A stretch of DNA of 64,000 bases. It comes from Amycolatopsis eburnea. GTDB taxonomy: Bacteria; Actinomycetota; Actinomycetes; Mycobacteriales; Pseudonocardiaceae. The stretch is from the NCBI RefSeq assembly GCF_003937945.1, contig NZ_RSEC01000061.1, positions 575,990 through 639,989 of the forward strand, read 5' to 3'. Each line of letters starts with the position of its first letter. The first letter of the stretch is position 1. The notes below the pieces were generated by a model. That model saw only the letters and a program-made list of their open reading frames with translations, did no database searches and was not told where the DNA came from. This document shows positions 25,501 to 32,641 of the stretch, piece by piece. A program made the translations under genes and the position numbers.

Positions 25501-25596
25501 GGCTTCCGGCAGGTGGCGACGCCGCTGTGCCTGAGCCACCACCCGGCGAGCCCGCTGCGGCTCGAGGAGGTGATCGCCCGCGCCCGGGAGTCGTGA
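22528..25596 (+). CDS. HerA-like double-ATPase, N-terminal AAA+ plus C-terminal HerA/FtsK-type motor
   Basis: 1,022 residues. The first ATPase has Walker A GLKGVGKT (residues 62-69) and Walker B VVIAVDQLDT (about 234-243). The second has Walker A GSGSGKT (645-651) and Walker B LFVMDEAQ (about 891-898), followed by LASQARKYGLGLLFATQAPKGL, the typical HerA/VirB4 sensor and arginine region. The linker includes a helical segment of about 200 residues. HerA-type motors form hexamers that translocate DNA and pair with nucleases or SIR2/TIR effectors in several defence systems. ATG 22528 or the overlapping GTG 22525 is the start. It ends the operon; no nuclease gene follows, so the TIR protein is the likely effector (inference). 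Confidence 0.85.
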   Translation: MDELQALATLSFDWADTPDQVWVDSPYHVDGLHADALAAIDTGIRDAVTSGGPSPIGLVLRGLKGVGKTHLLGLVRRQVHRARGYFFLDDVTAADAFWENTAEALRRGLARPDDSGDSQLKRFLLRVCLRAHVDAGIEERIRRGRGLTPDDLEAFIEGVESLDAVVADECGDTARALVLIASKDRGAKYIGDDFLDGDEQLTPEARQWNIYSRPKPARVLVREITRLLALTGPVVIAVDQLDTLVARSAQRTQEIGDNTEESLLVAQIADGLMGLREVTHKTLTVMTCLPSTWDQIKAKSAGTVPDRFRESVTLGRILDAEVGRALVAKRLGVAYEAMGFTPPHPTWPVAPVAFAQPWDQWTPRQLLKRIGAHIELCLRAGQVQELTSFDEKAPAPVVPVRTAVEHDRFAELDAEFEKLQAEADPGALLAEKAVDKAMPGLLSAALRCWVTEVGDDDMEWSCERQNGRSEVHAWLTRTVVEAADLQEHWAFRVIAAKDPRAALSRFRKARSAAGQLHGADNRHLVILRDAWGRGAKTREEVEKFTTAGGKTIPPSASDVRTFWALQKMLANGGRELHEWLIDRRPASRSELLSAVLPEKPSGQPAEGTHPPPAEGEITLGSVVGSGEPVRVELSALRKHAAVFAGSGSGKTVLLRRIVEECALQGVSAIVLDPNNDLARLGDAWPAPPESWGPDDAQLAKRYLAETDVVVWTPGRVTGRPLAFQPLPDFAGVLDDSDEFAAAVEVAVATLAPQARLTGSTAKTNIGLAVLRQAVVEHARTGSRSLPELIELLTDLPEDVSNLNDAKRIAAGLAEVLKAAMVNDPLFAGGGEPVDPGVLLTPAEGKRARVSVISFVGLQAEEQRQNFVNQLQMELFAWIKRNPAGDRPLGALFVMDEAQTMASSGSLTASTRSTIVLASQARKYGLGLLFATQAPKGLHNQVVGNAMTQFFGRLNSPAQIAAANELARAKGSPVADISRLERAQFYVAGEAFGFRQVATPLCLSHHPASPLRLEEVIARARES

Positions 25597-25662
25597 GCGT
25601 GTCGATCCGGGCCGGGGCCGTTCGACGCAGGGGTGAAGCGCACCCGACCCGAGGAGCACCCC

Positions 25663-26208
25663 GTGATCCGCCTCTACATGAGCATGTCCCTCGACGGCTA
25701 CATCGCCGGCCCCGACGACCGGCCCGGCCAGGAGCTGGGCCGCGGCGGCGGCCGGCTGTTCGACTGGCTCGACCACCGCCACGGCGACGGACCCAGCGGC
25801 CAGGTGTACCGCGAGGCGTCGGCGACCGGGGCGATCATCGCCGGACGGCGGACGTACGAGCTGGCCGGCCGGTGGGGCGGCGACCACCACGACGGCGTGC
25901 CGATCCACGTGCTGACCCACCGCGTCGACCCGGCCGACCCCGCACCCGGCAGCACCCGGTACTTCACGGACGTCGTGGCGTGCGCCGAAGAAGCCCGCGC
26001 GGCGGCCGGTGAGCGCGGTGTCATGGTGCACGGCGCGGGCGCCGCGCAGGCCCTGCTGGCGGCCGGGCAGCTGGACATCCACCTGGTCCCGGTGCTGCTC
26101 GGCGGCGGACGGCGGCTGTTCGGGGAAGGGGACCCGGTCGAGCTGCGGCTGGTGCGCCGCCTCGAGGACCGCGGTGTCACCCACCTGCGCTTCGAAGTGT
26201 CGCGTTAG
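25663..26208 (+). CDS. RibD C-terminal/dihydrofolate reductase-like family protein
   Basis: 181 residues. The GTG at 25663 has GAGGAG about seven bases upstream. The family features are visible: LYMSMSLDGYIAGPDDRPG (N-terminal strand and SxDG), AIIAGRRTYELAGRWGG (a GRxTYE motif), and VMVHGAGAAQALLAAGQLDIHLVPVLLGGGRRLFGEG (the C-terminal dinucleotide-binding region). Such proteins bind NADPH and reduce pterin- or flavin-related substrates; many stand-alone copies have no known substrate. It follows the HerA-like gene by 66 bp in the same direction but has its own ribosome site and is probably unrelated to it. It overlaps the converging gene by 4 bp. Confidence 0.85.
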   Translation: MIRLYMSMSLDGYIAGPDDRPGQELGRGGGRLFDWLDHRHGDGPSGQVYREASATGAIIAGRRTYELAGRWGGDHHDGVPIHVLTHRVDPADPAPGSTRYFTDVVACAEEARAAAGERGVMVHGAGAAQALLAAGQLDIHLVPVLLGGGRRLFGEGDPVELRLVRRLEDRGVTHLRFEVSR

Positions 26209-26753
26209 GACTGCTCGGCCGCGTACTGCTCCAGGATCGCGTGCGTCGCGTCGATCAACGCCGGCGCTTCGCACACCGTCGCGAAGATCTCCGCGTACTG
26301 CAGCAGCACCCGCCGCAGCTTCTCCAGCTCGTCGCGCAGCTCCTGCGACCGCTCCCACGCCGCCTCGTGGACGACGACCGCCGTGCCCTCGGGCCGGGAC
26401 GCTTCCCACTCCTGCAGCGCCGGGTGCCAGTGGGCCAGTACCGGGCGCAGGGCCGCGTTCAGCATCCAGATCGCCAGGTGCCCGAAGCGGTATTCGCCCT
26501 TCCGGGGCGGTTTCGCCACGGAAGGGCCGTACTTGCGCAGGATCTCCCGCGTCACCCCGAACAGCTGGTACAGCGAGCTGAGCGCCTCGCGCAGGATGCC
26601 GTGGCCGGGGGCCAGCGGGGCCACCGTGATGCGGGTGACCAGCTCTACGTACAGTTCCCACGCCGCATCGCGTTCTGCCTGGTCCGGGCGCCATTCGCCG
26701 GACAGCTTCGCCGGGCCCCAGCCCAGATCCACCCTGACCTTGTCGATGGGCAT
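26205..26753 (-). CDS. Conserved actinobacterial protein of unknown function
   Basis: 182 residues, almost all helical: RDAAWELYVELVTRITV, GILREALSSLYQLFGVTREILRKYG, FGHLAIWMLNAALRPVLAHWHPALQEWEASRP, ERSQELRDELEKLRRVLLQYAEIFATVCEAP. It has no signal peptide and no TM helix. I recall homologous sequences in Streptomyces and Amycolatopsis near STAND/TIR-type genes, but cannot name a family. Tryptophan-rich helices (LAHWHPALQEWE) suggest a protein-interaction role. It lies 0.6 kb from the TIR/HerA operon on the other strand, so an association with it is possible but unproven. The ATG at 26753 has only a weak ribosome site. Confidence 0.65.
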   Translation of the reverse strand: MPIDKVRVDLGWGPAKLSGEWRPDQAERDAAWELYVELVTRITVAPLAPGHGILREALSSLYQLFGVTREILRKYGPSVAKPPRKGEYRFGHLAIWMLNAALRPVLAHWHPALQEWEASRPEGTAVVVHEAAWERSQELRDELEKLRRVLLQYAEIFATVCEAPALIDATHAILEQYAAEQS

Positions 26754-26830
26754 GTGCCGCCTTCCCGATCCGTTACCGTGCGCAACGGCAGTCTACCTAC
26801 GGTCGAGCGGCGCGCCGGGTCCGTTGCGGA

Positions 26831-26866
26831 CCGGTGCCCGGTCCCGGGTGGGGGACCGGGCACCGG
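26831..26866. terminator. Stem-loop terminator after the Asp23 gene
   Basis: Arms 26831-26845 (CCGGTGCCCGGTCCC) and 26852-26866 form a perfect 15-bp stem with a 6-nt loop. The stem ends 5 bp from the Asp23 stop (minus strand). There is no U-run. Confidence 0.75.
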
Positions 26867-26870
26867 GGGA

Positions 26871-27764
26871 TCAGTCCGCTTCCGGGAAGTGGATGTCGGT
26901 GACGTGCACGTCCACGACCTCGACGTCCAGGCCGAGGTACTGCTCGACGGCGTCGATCACGGCGACCCGGATCTGCTCGCCGAGCGCCTTGACCGCGTGG
27001 CCGAAGTCGATCACCAGCGGGATGGTGATCCAGGCGACCTCGTCGGCGAGTTCGATGGTGATGCCGTCTTCGGCGACGCTGTGCACGCCTTCGGCCTTGG
27101 CCGCGACGCGGGTGACGATCTTCGCGACCACCCCGTCGGCCACCGTGGTGCTGCCGCGGGTGCCGGCCGCGGGCCGGGTCTCGGCGGCCGCTTCGGTGAC
27201 CACGGCTTCGGCTTCGGCGACGACCGCCTCGGCGGCCGGCGCGTCTTCGGTGACCGGCTCCGCTTCCGCGGCCGGTTCGGTTTCGGCTTCGGCTTCTTCC
27301 GCGACGACGGCGTTGGCGTCGGTGTCGTCCTCGGCGGAGTCGGCCTCGGTGTCGGCCTCGGAGTCCGCGTCGGAGTCCGCCTCGGAGTCCGCCTCGGAGT
27401 CCGCGTCGGAGTCCGCGTCGGACTCGACCTCGGCGTCGGTCTCGGCCTCGGCGACCGCGTCCGCGTCGGTCTCGTCCTCGGCGACCGCGTCCGCGTCGGA
27501 GTCGGCCTCGCTGTCGTCTTCGGCCACGGCGTTCGAATCCGTGTCGTCCTCTTCGGCTTCGGCGGTGTCCTCTTCGGAGCCCGCCGCGTCCTCGGCGGTT
27601 TCCGCGGTCGCTTCGGCCTCGGCCGCGGAATCCGTCTCCTCTACGGTGTCGGCCGGGGCTTCGGCGACGACGGGTTCGGGCTCGGCGGTGCCGTAGGCGT
27701 ACCCGCCGGAGCTGGGGGTTTCGTTCTTGGGGCGGCCGAAGATGCTGTTGATGACGTCGGACAT
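26871..27764 (-). CDS. Asp23/Gls24-family envelope stress protein with a long acidic repeat
   Basis: 297 residues. The Asp23 domain is at about residues 205-297: TTVADGVVAKIVTRVAAKAEGVHSV, DEVAWITIPLVIDFG, VRVAVIDAVEQYLGLDVEVVDVHVTDIHF. Residues about 30-195 are almost entirely Asp, Glu, Ala, Ser, Thr and Val, with runs such as DSEADSEADSD, and are surely disordered. The N-terminal 25 residues (SDVINSIFGRPKNETPSSGGYAYGT) are distinct. Asp23 proteins form membrane-associated assemblies and help with cell-envelope stress in Gram-positive bacteria. GGGAAGGGAAACC precedes the ATG. The repeat (about nt 27180-27670) is prone to length change. Confidence 0.85.
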   Translation of the reverse strand: MSDVINSIFGRPKNETPSSGGYAYGTAEPEPVVAEAPADTVEETDSAAEAEATAETAEDAAGSEEDTAEAEEDDTDSNAVAEDDSEADSDADAVAEDETDADAVAEAETDAEVESDADSDADSEADSEADSDADSEADTEADSAEDDTDANAVVAEEAEAETEPAAEAEPVTEDAPAAEAVVAEAEAVVTEAAAETRPAAGTRGSTTVADGVVAKIVTRVAAKAEGVHSVAEDGITIELADEVAWITIPLVIDFGHAVKALGEQIRVAVIDAVEQYLGLDVEVVDVHVTDIHFPEAD

Positions 27765-27917
27765 GGTTTCCCTTCCCGGGAGCGACGACTCACTGTGAGG
27801 ACGAACAGACGGGCGCCACTATAGGGTGAAGCCTGTGACCCGCGGCACAGGCCCCCACCTTCGAGACTCGCTTGTGTCCCAACGGATATCCGGCGCTCGG
27901 GAACTACGTCCAGGAAT

Positions 27918-27941
27918 TGTCCACTTTCCGCCCGGTGGACA
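27918..27941. terminator. Short hairpin downstream of the SGNH hydrolase gene
   Basis: TGTCCAC (27918-27924) and GTGGACA (27935-27941) form a 7-bp stem with a 10-nt loop, starting 7 bp past the hydrolase stop on the minus strand. Likely a weak terminator of the lacI-GH3-SGNH operon. Confidence 0.4.
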
Positions 27942-27947
27942 TTTCTT

Positions 27948-29171
27948 TCACCCTTTCCGGAATAGCCCGGCCGGCACGTTCGAACCCAATGCGCGATATC
28001 CGGCGGGGTTGAGGTGCAGGTGGTCACCGACGTCGTAGGCCGGCAGCAGCCGCGCCGGTGCGGCCGGGTCGCGGGCCACGCGGTCGAAGTCGAGGACCGC
28101 GTCGAAATGGCCCGGCTCGCGGATCCACGCGTTCACCCGCTGCCGCGCCGCCTCGCGTTCCGGGGTGTCGTAATTCGTGTTGCCGCCGAACGGGGTCAGG
28201 GTCGCGCCGTACACGTCGATGCCGGCGGCGTGGGCGCGGACGAGGATCTGGTCGTAGGCGTCGATCAGCTGCCCGGCCACGTCCGCGGCGGCGGCCGGCG
28301 TCGCCGTGCCGATGTCGTTGACGCCTTCGAACACGATCGCCCACGACACGCCGCTCTGGGCGAGCAGGTCGCGGTCCAGGCGGGCCAGCACGTTCGGGCC
28401 CAGGCCGTCCTGCAGGACGCGGTTGCCGCCCGCCGCCTGGTTCAGCACCGCGGACGACACGCGGGACGCGAGCACGTCCGGCCAGCGGTCGTTGCCGTTC
28501 GTCGTCGAACCGCGGCCGTCGGAGAGCGAGTCGCCGATCACCGCCACCGCCGAAGCCGGGGACAGCACCTCGACGCCGCTCAGGAAGTACCAGTGGTCCA
28601 CCGGGGTCGCGCCCGTCAGGTCCGCCGACGCCACCTGGTTGCCGGGCACCAGGTACGACGTCGTGCGCGAGCCCGGGTGCGAGGTGACCGACAGCGAAGC
28701 CTGCCCCTGCGCCAAATACGTCGTCACGGCGATGTTCTCGAAGGGCCGCACGGGGAACGGCAGCGGGTCCGAGACCACCTGCGCGCCCACCGGGACCGAC
28801 ACCGACGGCTTGCCGTGGAAGGTCACCGGCAGCACGCTGCCCGGGACGACCGACGACACCCCGGCGGCCCCCGCGAGCGGGCGGGCCACCGTGACCGCCG
28901 AGAGCGGCAAGGGCGCGCCGCCGAAGGCGTTCGAGAACCGCAGGCGGATGCGGGGCCCGCCGGCCGTGACGTGCGCCGTCTGCCGCAGGGAAGCGTTGTC
29001 CAGCACCCGGTCCGTGCCGGTGTACGGCGCCGGCGGCAGGTTCCCCGGCTCGGTCAGCTGGGGCATCGACGTCCACGTCGCCACCCAGTGCGACGACGGC
29101 GGCCGGGCCGAGGCACCCGCGAACAACGCGGTCAGCACCGCCAGCACCGCGATCAGCGCGGTGCGTCTCAC
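27948..29171 (-). CDS. Secreted SGNH/GDSL hydrolase
   Basis: 407 residues. A GTG start overlaps the GH3 stop by 4 bp. The N-terminus VRRTALIAVLAVLTALFAGASA is a signal peptide. Block I is AVIGDSLSDGRGSTTNGNDRWP (serine nucleophile in GDS), block III has GVNDIG, and block V is DHLHLNPAGY with the catalytic Asp-His pair. The N-terminal ~190 residues form a beta-rich accessory domain (HWVATWTSMPQLTEP) common to this subfamily. Coupled to a GH3 glycosidase in a xylan locus, it may be an acetyl- or feruloyl-type esterase acting on decorated xylan; the substrate is inferred from context only. Confidence 0.87.
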   Translation of the reverse strand: MRRTALIAVLAVLTALFAGASARPPSSHWVATWTSMPQLTEPGNLPPAPYTGTDRVLDNASLRQTAHVTAGGPRIRLRFSNAFGGAPLPLSAVTVARPLAGAAGVSSVVPGSVLPVTFHGKPSVSVPVGAQVVSDPLPFPVRPFENIAVTTYLAQGQASLSVTSHPGSRTTSYLVPGNQVASADLTGATPVDHWYFLSGVEVLSPASAVAVIGDSLSDGRGSTTNGNDRWPDVLASRVSSAVLNQAAGGNRVLQDGLGPNVLARLDRDLLAQSGVSWAIVFEGVNDIGTATPAAAADVAGQLIDAYDQILVRAHAAGIDVYGATLTPFGGNTNYDTPEREAARQRVNAWIREPGHFDAVLDFDRVARDPAAPARLLPAYDVGDHLHLNPAGYRALGSNVPAGLFRKG

Positions 29172-31465
29172 CGCGAGAACTCCGGCGCCAGGACCCGGTC
29201 GAAGCCGACGTGCCGGCGCGGCCCGGTCAGTGTGCAGTGCAGCGTCGCGACGATCTGCTCGCTCGAGGTCCCGACGCGCAGTTCGACGTCGCCGGGGTCG
29301 ACCTGGCGGCGGCCCGCGCGGCCGGTGTAGGACGTCAGGTCCGCGTGCAGCCCGATGTCCAGCACCTCGGTCGCGCCCGGGGCCAGGGTGACCCGGCGGG
29401 CGGCGATCAGCTGGCGCTCGGGCCGCGCGACCTCGGCGACCGGGTCGTGCAGGTACACCTGGACGACTTCGGACGTCTCCCGGTCGTGGTCGTTGCGCAG
29501 GGTGACCCGGACCCGGCACACGCCGTCGGTCGGCCAGACCGAACCCGTCGCGCTGACGTCCAGCCAGGTCGCCGGCGCGTAGGAAAGCCCGTGGCCGAAC
29601 GGGAAGAGGGGCGTGGGGTCGACCGTGCTGACCTCGCTGCGCCGGCCGAGCGGCGCGGACAGGTAGGTCGACGGCTGGCTCGCGCCGGCCGCCGGGAAGC
29701 TCACCGGCAGCCTGCCCGCCGGGTCGATCCGTCCACTGAGGACGTCCGCCAGCGCCGTCGCGCCCTCCTCGCCGGGGTAGAACCCGGCGACGACCGCGGC
29801 CAGCCGGGGGAGCTGGCGGGAAAGCTCGTACGGACGGCCCGAAAGCAGCACCACGACCACCGGCTTCCCGGTGTCCAGCAACGCGTCCAGCAGTTCCTCC
29901 TGCCGGCCGGGCAGCCGCAGGTCGGGCGCGTCGCAGCCTTCGCCGGACGTCCCGCCGCCGAACAGCCCGGCCCGGTCGCCCAGCACGGCCACGCAGACCG
30001 AAGCGTCCGCGCACGCCGCCACGGCTTCCGCGATCCCGGCGTCGTCCCCGCCGGTGACCGGGCAGCCGAGCGCGTAGGTGACGTCGTAGGACGGCCGCAG
30101 CGCCTCCAGCACGGTCGGCACCGAAACGCCGAACGGGACGTCGGGGTGGTGGACGCCGACGTGCAACGGGAACGAGTAGCAGCCGAGCATCGCGCCCGCG
30201 GCGTCCGCGCGCGGCCCCACCACGGCGACGCGAGCGCCGGGGGAGAGCGGGAGCGTGCCGTCGTTGTGCAGCAGCACGATCGACTTTTCGGCCACCTCGC
30301 GGGCCAGCGCCCGCGACTCGGCGTCGTCGAGGTCGATCTCCTCCGGCACCTCGGGCGCCCAGTCCGCGTCCAGCAGGCCCAGTTCGCACTTCTGCCGCAG
30401 TACCCGTTCGAGGGCGCGGTCGACGGCGGCGGCGTCGACCGCACCCCCTTCCACCGCGGCGAGCAGCGGCTCGCCGTAGCAGTCCATGGTGGGCAGTTCC
30501 ACGTCGATGCCCGCGGTCAGCGCCTGGCCGGCGGCGTCGGCGCGGTCGGCCGCGACGCCGTGGAGCCGGTGCAGGAACGCCACGGAGAAGTAGTCGGCGA
30601 CGACCGTGCCGTCGAAGCCGTAGGTGTCCCGCAGCAGATCGGTCAGCAGCGAGGCGTCGGCGGCCGAGGGGAGGCCGTCGGTGTCGGTGTAGGCGTTCAT
30701 CACCGAGCGCGCGCCCGCGCGCAGCGCCAGCTCGAACGGCGGGAGCAGGACGTCCGCGATCTCGCGCGGCCCGGCCGAAACCGGGGCCAGGTTGCGGCCG
30801 GCGCGCGAGGCGGAGTAGCCGACGAAGTGCTTGAGGGTCGCGATGATCCCGGCCGACTCCAGCCCGGCGACGTAGGCGCTGCCGATCGTGCCGACCAGGT
30901 ACGGGTCCTCGCCGATGGTCTCCTCGACGCGGCCCCAGCGCAGGTCGCGGGCGACGTCGAGGACCGGCGACAGGCCCTGGTGCACGCCGAGGGCGCGCAT
31001 GGTCTGCCCGATCCGCTCGCCCATGCGGCGGATGAGGTCCGGGTCGAACGTCGCACCCCACGACAGCGGCGCCGGGTAGATCGTCGCCTGCCACGCGGCC
31101 AGGCCGGTCAGGCACTCTTCGTGCACCACGGCCGGGATCCCGAACCGGCTGCTGGACACGATCTGCCGCTGGGTGCGCGCCAGGCTGTGCGCGCCGATCA
31201 GCGGGTCGACCGGCCGGGTGCCGAACACGCGGGTCAGCTGGCCGATGCCGTGCCGGACCAGGTCGTCGAAGTCGAGCGCCGCGTCGACGAACTCGTGCTG
31301 GTGCGGGGCCATCTCGCCGCCGGAGTCGATGCCGACCCAGACGCCGTAGAGCTGGGCGAGCTTCTCGCGGAGGGACATGCGCGCCATCAGCGCGCGGACG
31401 CGTTCGCCCGGGTCGGCCGTGGGGTCGCGCCACGGCTCGGAAGCCGTGGTGGGCTGCGTGGTCAA
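29168..31465 (-). CDS. GH3 beta-glucosidase/beta-xylosidase
   Basis: 765 residues with the usual three parts: a TIM-barrel domain, an alpha/beta domain and a C-terminal fibronectin-III-like domain (TLRNDHDRETSEVVQVYLHDP). The nucleophile is D291 in GTVVADYFSV. KHFVGYSASRAGRN (about residue 212) and RWGRVEETIGEDPYLVG are conserved substrate-binding segments. There is no signal peptide, so it is cytoplasmic and would cleave xylo- or cello-oligosaccharides brought in by the nearby ABC importer. It follows a lacI gene by 31 bp and overlaps the secreted esterase gene, suggesting one transcript. Confidence 0.92.
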   Translation of the reverse strand: MTTQPTTASEPWRDPTADPGERVRALMARMSLREKLAQLYGVWVGIDSGGEMAPHQHEFVDAALDFDDLVRHGIGQLTRVFGTRPVDPLIGAHSLARTQRQIVSSSRFGIPAVVHEECLTGLAAWQATIYPAPLSWGATFDPDLIRRMGERIGQTMRALGVHQGLSPVLDVARDLRWGRVEETIGEDPYLVGTIGSAYVAGLESAGIIATLKHFVGYSASRAGRNLAPVSAGPREIADVLLPPFELALRAGARSVMNAYTDTDGLPSAADASLLTDLLRDTYGFDGTVVADYFSVAFLHRLHGVAADRADAAGQALTAGIDVELPTMDCYGEPLLAAVEGGAVDAAAVDRALERVLRQKCELGLLDADWAPEVPEEIDLDDAESRALAREVAEKSIVLLHNDGTLPLSPGARVAVVGPRADAAGAMLGCYSFPLHVGVHHPDVPFGVSVPTVLEALRPSYDVTYALGCPVTGGDDAGIAEAVAACADASVCVAVLGDRAGLFGGGTSGEGCDAPDLRLPGRQEELLDALLDTGKPVVVVLLSGRPYELSRQLPRLAAVVAGFYPGEEGATALADVLSGRIDPAGRLPVSFPAAGASQPSTYLSAPLGRRSEVSTVDPTPLFPFGHGLSYAPATWLDVSATGSVWPTDGVCRVRVTLRNDHDRETSEVVQVYLHDPVAEVARPERQLIAARRVTLAPGATEVLDIGLHADLTSYTGRAGRRQVDPGDVELRVGTSSEQIVATLHCTLTGPRRHVGFDRVLAPEFSR

Positions 31466-31496
31466 GGGTTTTCCGCCCTTCGTCAGGAGCTGAGGT

Positions 31497-32507
31497 TCAG
31501 GAGAGGGCCCGGGTCGAGTGGCGCACCACGAGGCCGGTGTCGAGGGTGACGTGCGTGCGCGCGACCTCGTCGCCGTTGATCAGGGCGATGAGCATGCTGA
31601 TCGCGCGGTGGCCCATCTCGCGGATGGGCTGGTCCACTGTGGTCAGTGGCGGGCTGCAGAGCGCGGACTCGGGGACGTTGTCGAAGCCGACGACGGACAG
31701 GTCGTCCGGCACCGAAAGCCCCAGTTCGCGGGCCGCGCCGACGGTCGCGATGGCCGAGATGTCGTTCGCGGCGAACACCGCGGTCGGGCGGTCCGGGCCG
31801 GTCAGCAGGTCGTGGGCCGAGGCCGCCGAGACTTCCGGGTCGTAGGCGCCGATCCGGATGAGGTTCTCGTCGGCGGGCACGCCCGCGGCTTCCAGCGCCC
31901 GCAGGTAGCCCGCTTTGCGCAGCGACGCCGATTCGAGGTCGGGCCGTCCGGCGAGGAACGCGATCCGCCGGTGGCCCAGGTCCAGCAGGTGCTCGGTGGC
32001 CAGCTGCGCGCCGCGGAGGTTGTCGGAGTCGATGGTCGGCAGGTGCGACGGCCCGGTGTGCGGGTCGACCGCGACCACCGGCGTGCCGGGCACGGCTTCG
32101 AGCGAGACGGCCGGCGTGACCAGCACGGCGCCGTCGACGAGGGTGCCGGACAGGCGCGAGAGGTAGCGCTTCTCCCAGCCCGACGGGTCGCCGGTGCGCC
32201 CGCCCGCGGAGTAGACGACGAGCTCGAAACCGCTGCCGCGGATGGCGTCCGCGGCTCCCTTGAGCAGCTCGGTCGAGAACGGTTCCAGGTCGGCGACCAG
32301 GATGCCGATGACGTTGGTGCGGTGGTTTCTCAGGCTCTGCGCCACGAGGCTGGCCTCGTAGCCGAGTTCTTCGATGACCGCTCGGACCCGAGCGAGCGTC
32401 GCGGCCGAAACGCCGTAGCGCTCGTTGATCACTTTGGAAACCGTGGCCACCGAGACACCGGCACGCGCCGCGACGTCACGGATGGTCACCCTCGAGCTGG
32501 GCTGCAT
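31497..32507 (-). CDS. LacI-family repressor of the xylan locus (first copy)
   Basis: 336 residues. The HTH and hinge are VTIRDVAARAGVSVATVSKVINERYGVSAATLARVRAVIEELGYEA, and the periplasmic-binding-protein-like domain begins NVIGILVADLEPF. It is the first gene of the lacI-GH3-SGNH operon and is divergent from the ABC-importer/GH115 operon. A palindrome at 32531-32544, 24 bp upstream of its start, is the likely operator. The effector is presumably a xylo-oligosaccharide or an aldouronic acid taken up by the importer (inference). Confidence 0.9.
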   Translation of the reverse strand: MQPSSRVTIRDVAARAGVSVATVSKVINERYGVSAATLARVRAVIEELGYEASLVAQSLRNHRTNVIGILVADLEPFSTELLKGAADAIRGSGFELVVYSAGGRTGDPSGWEKRYLSRLSGTLVDGAVLVTPAVSLEAVPGTPVVAVDPHTGPSHLPTIDSDNLRGAQLATEHLLDLGHRRIAFLAGRPDLESASLRKAGYLRALEAAGVPADENLIRIGAYDPEVSAASAHDLLTGPDRPTAVFAANDISAIATVGAARELGLSVPDDLSVVGFDNVPESALCSPPLTTVDQPIREMGHRAISMLIALINGDEVARTHVTLDTGLVVRHSTRALS

Positions 32508-32527
32508 CGGCTCAGACTAACCATGGA

Positions 32528-32551
32528 AAACGTTATCGACAACGATTGACA
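32528..32551. promoter_or_regulatory. LacI-type operator and -35 box of the ABC-importer operon
   Basis: CGTTATCGACAACG (32531-32544) is a 14-bp dyad with one mismatched pair, flanked by AAAA. TTGACA follows at 32546-32551 and a CAGACT hexamer sits 18 bp further on, giving a plausible promoter for the plus-strand operon directly next to the repressor site. Confidence 0.6.
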
Positions 32552-32641
32552 TCCGATTTGCCCCAGGTGCAGACTCTTCGCCAACCCGGGCGCTGTCACG
32601 CCCCGTCCAACTCGGCCGAAGTCGTCAGGAGTGGACCCACG

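Noticed and set aside
19641..25596. Assignment of the cluster to the Thoeris system
   Set aside because: Thoeris needs a ThsA-type SIR2 or TM effector with a TIR ThsB; no such gene is present, and the ATPase and HerA genes are foreign to it.
22528..25596. Reading the HerA-like gene as a conjugation coupling protein
   Set aside because: No relaxase, TM segment or other transfer gene is nearby, and the gene is embedded in the TIR operon.
27180..27670. CRISPR-like array in the 27-kb repeat
   Set aside because: The short repeat is a coding low-complexity stretch with no unique spacers.
26383..27696. Plus-strand serine-rich open frame (SASESASES) opposite the Asp23 gene
   Set aside because: It is the antisense of the DSEAD repeat; the minus-strand frame has an Asp23 domain, a ribosome site and a terminator.
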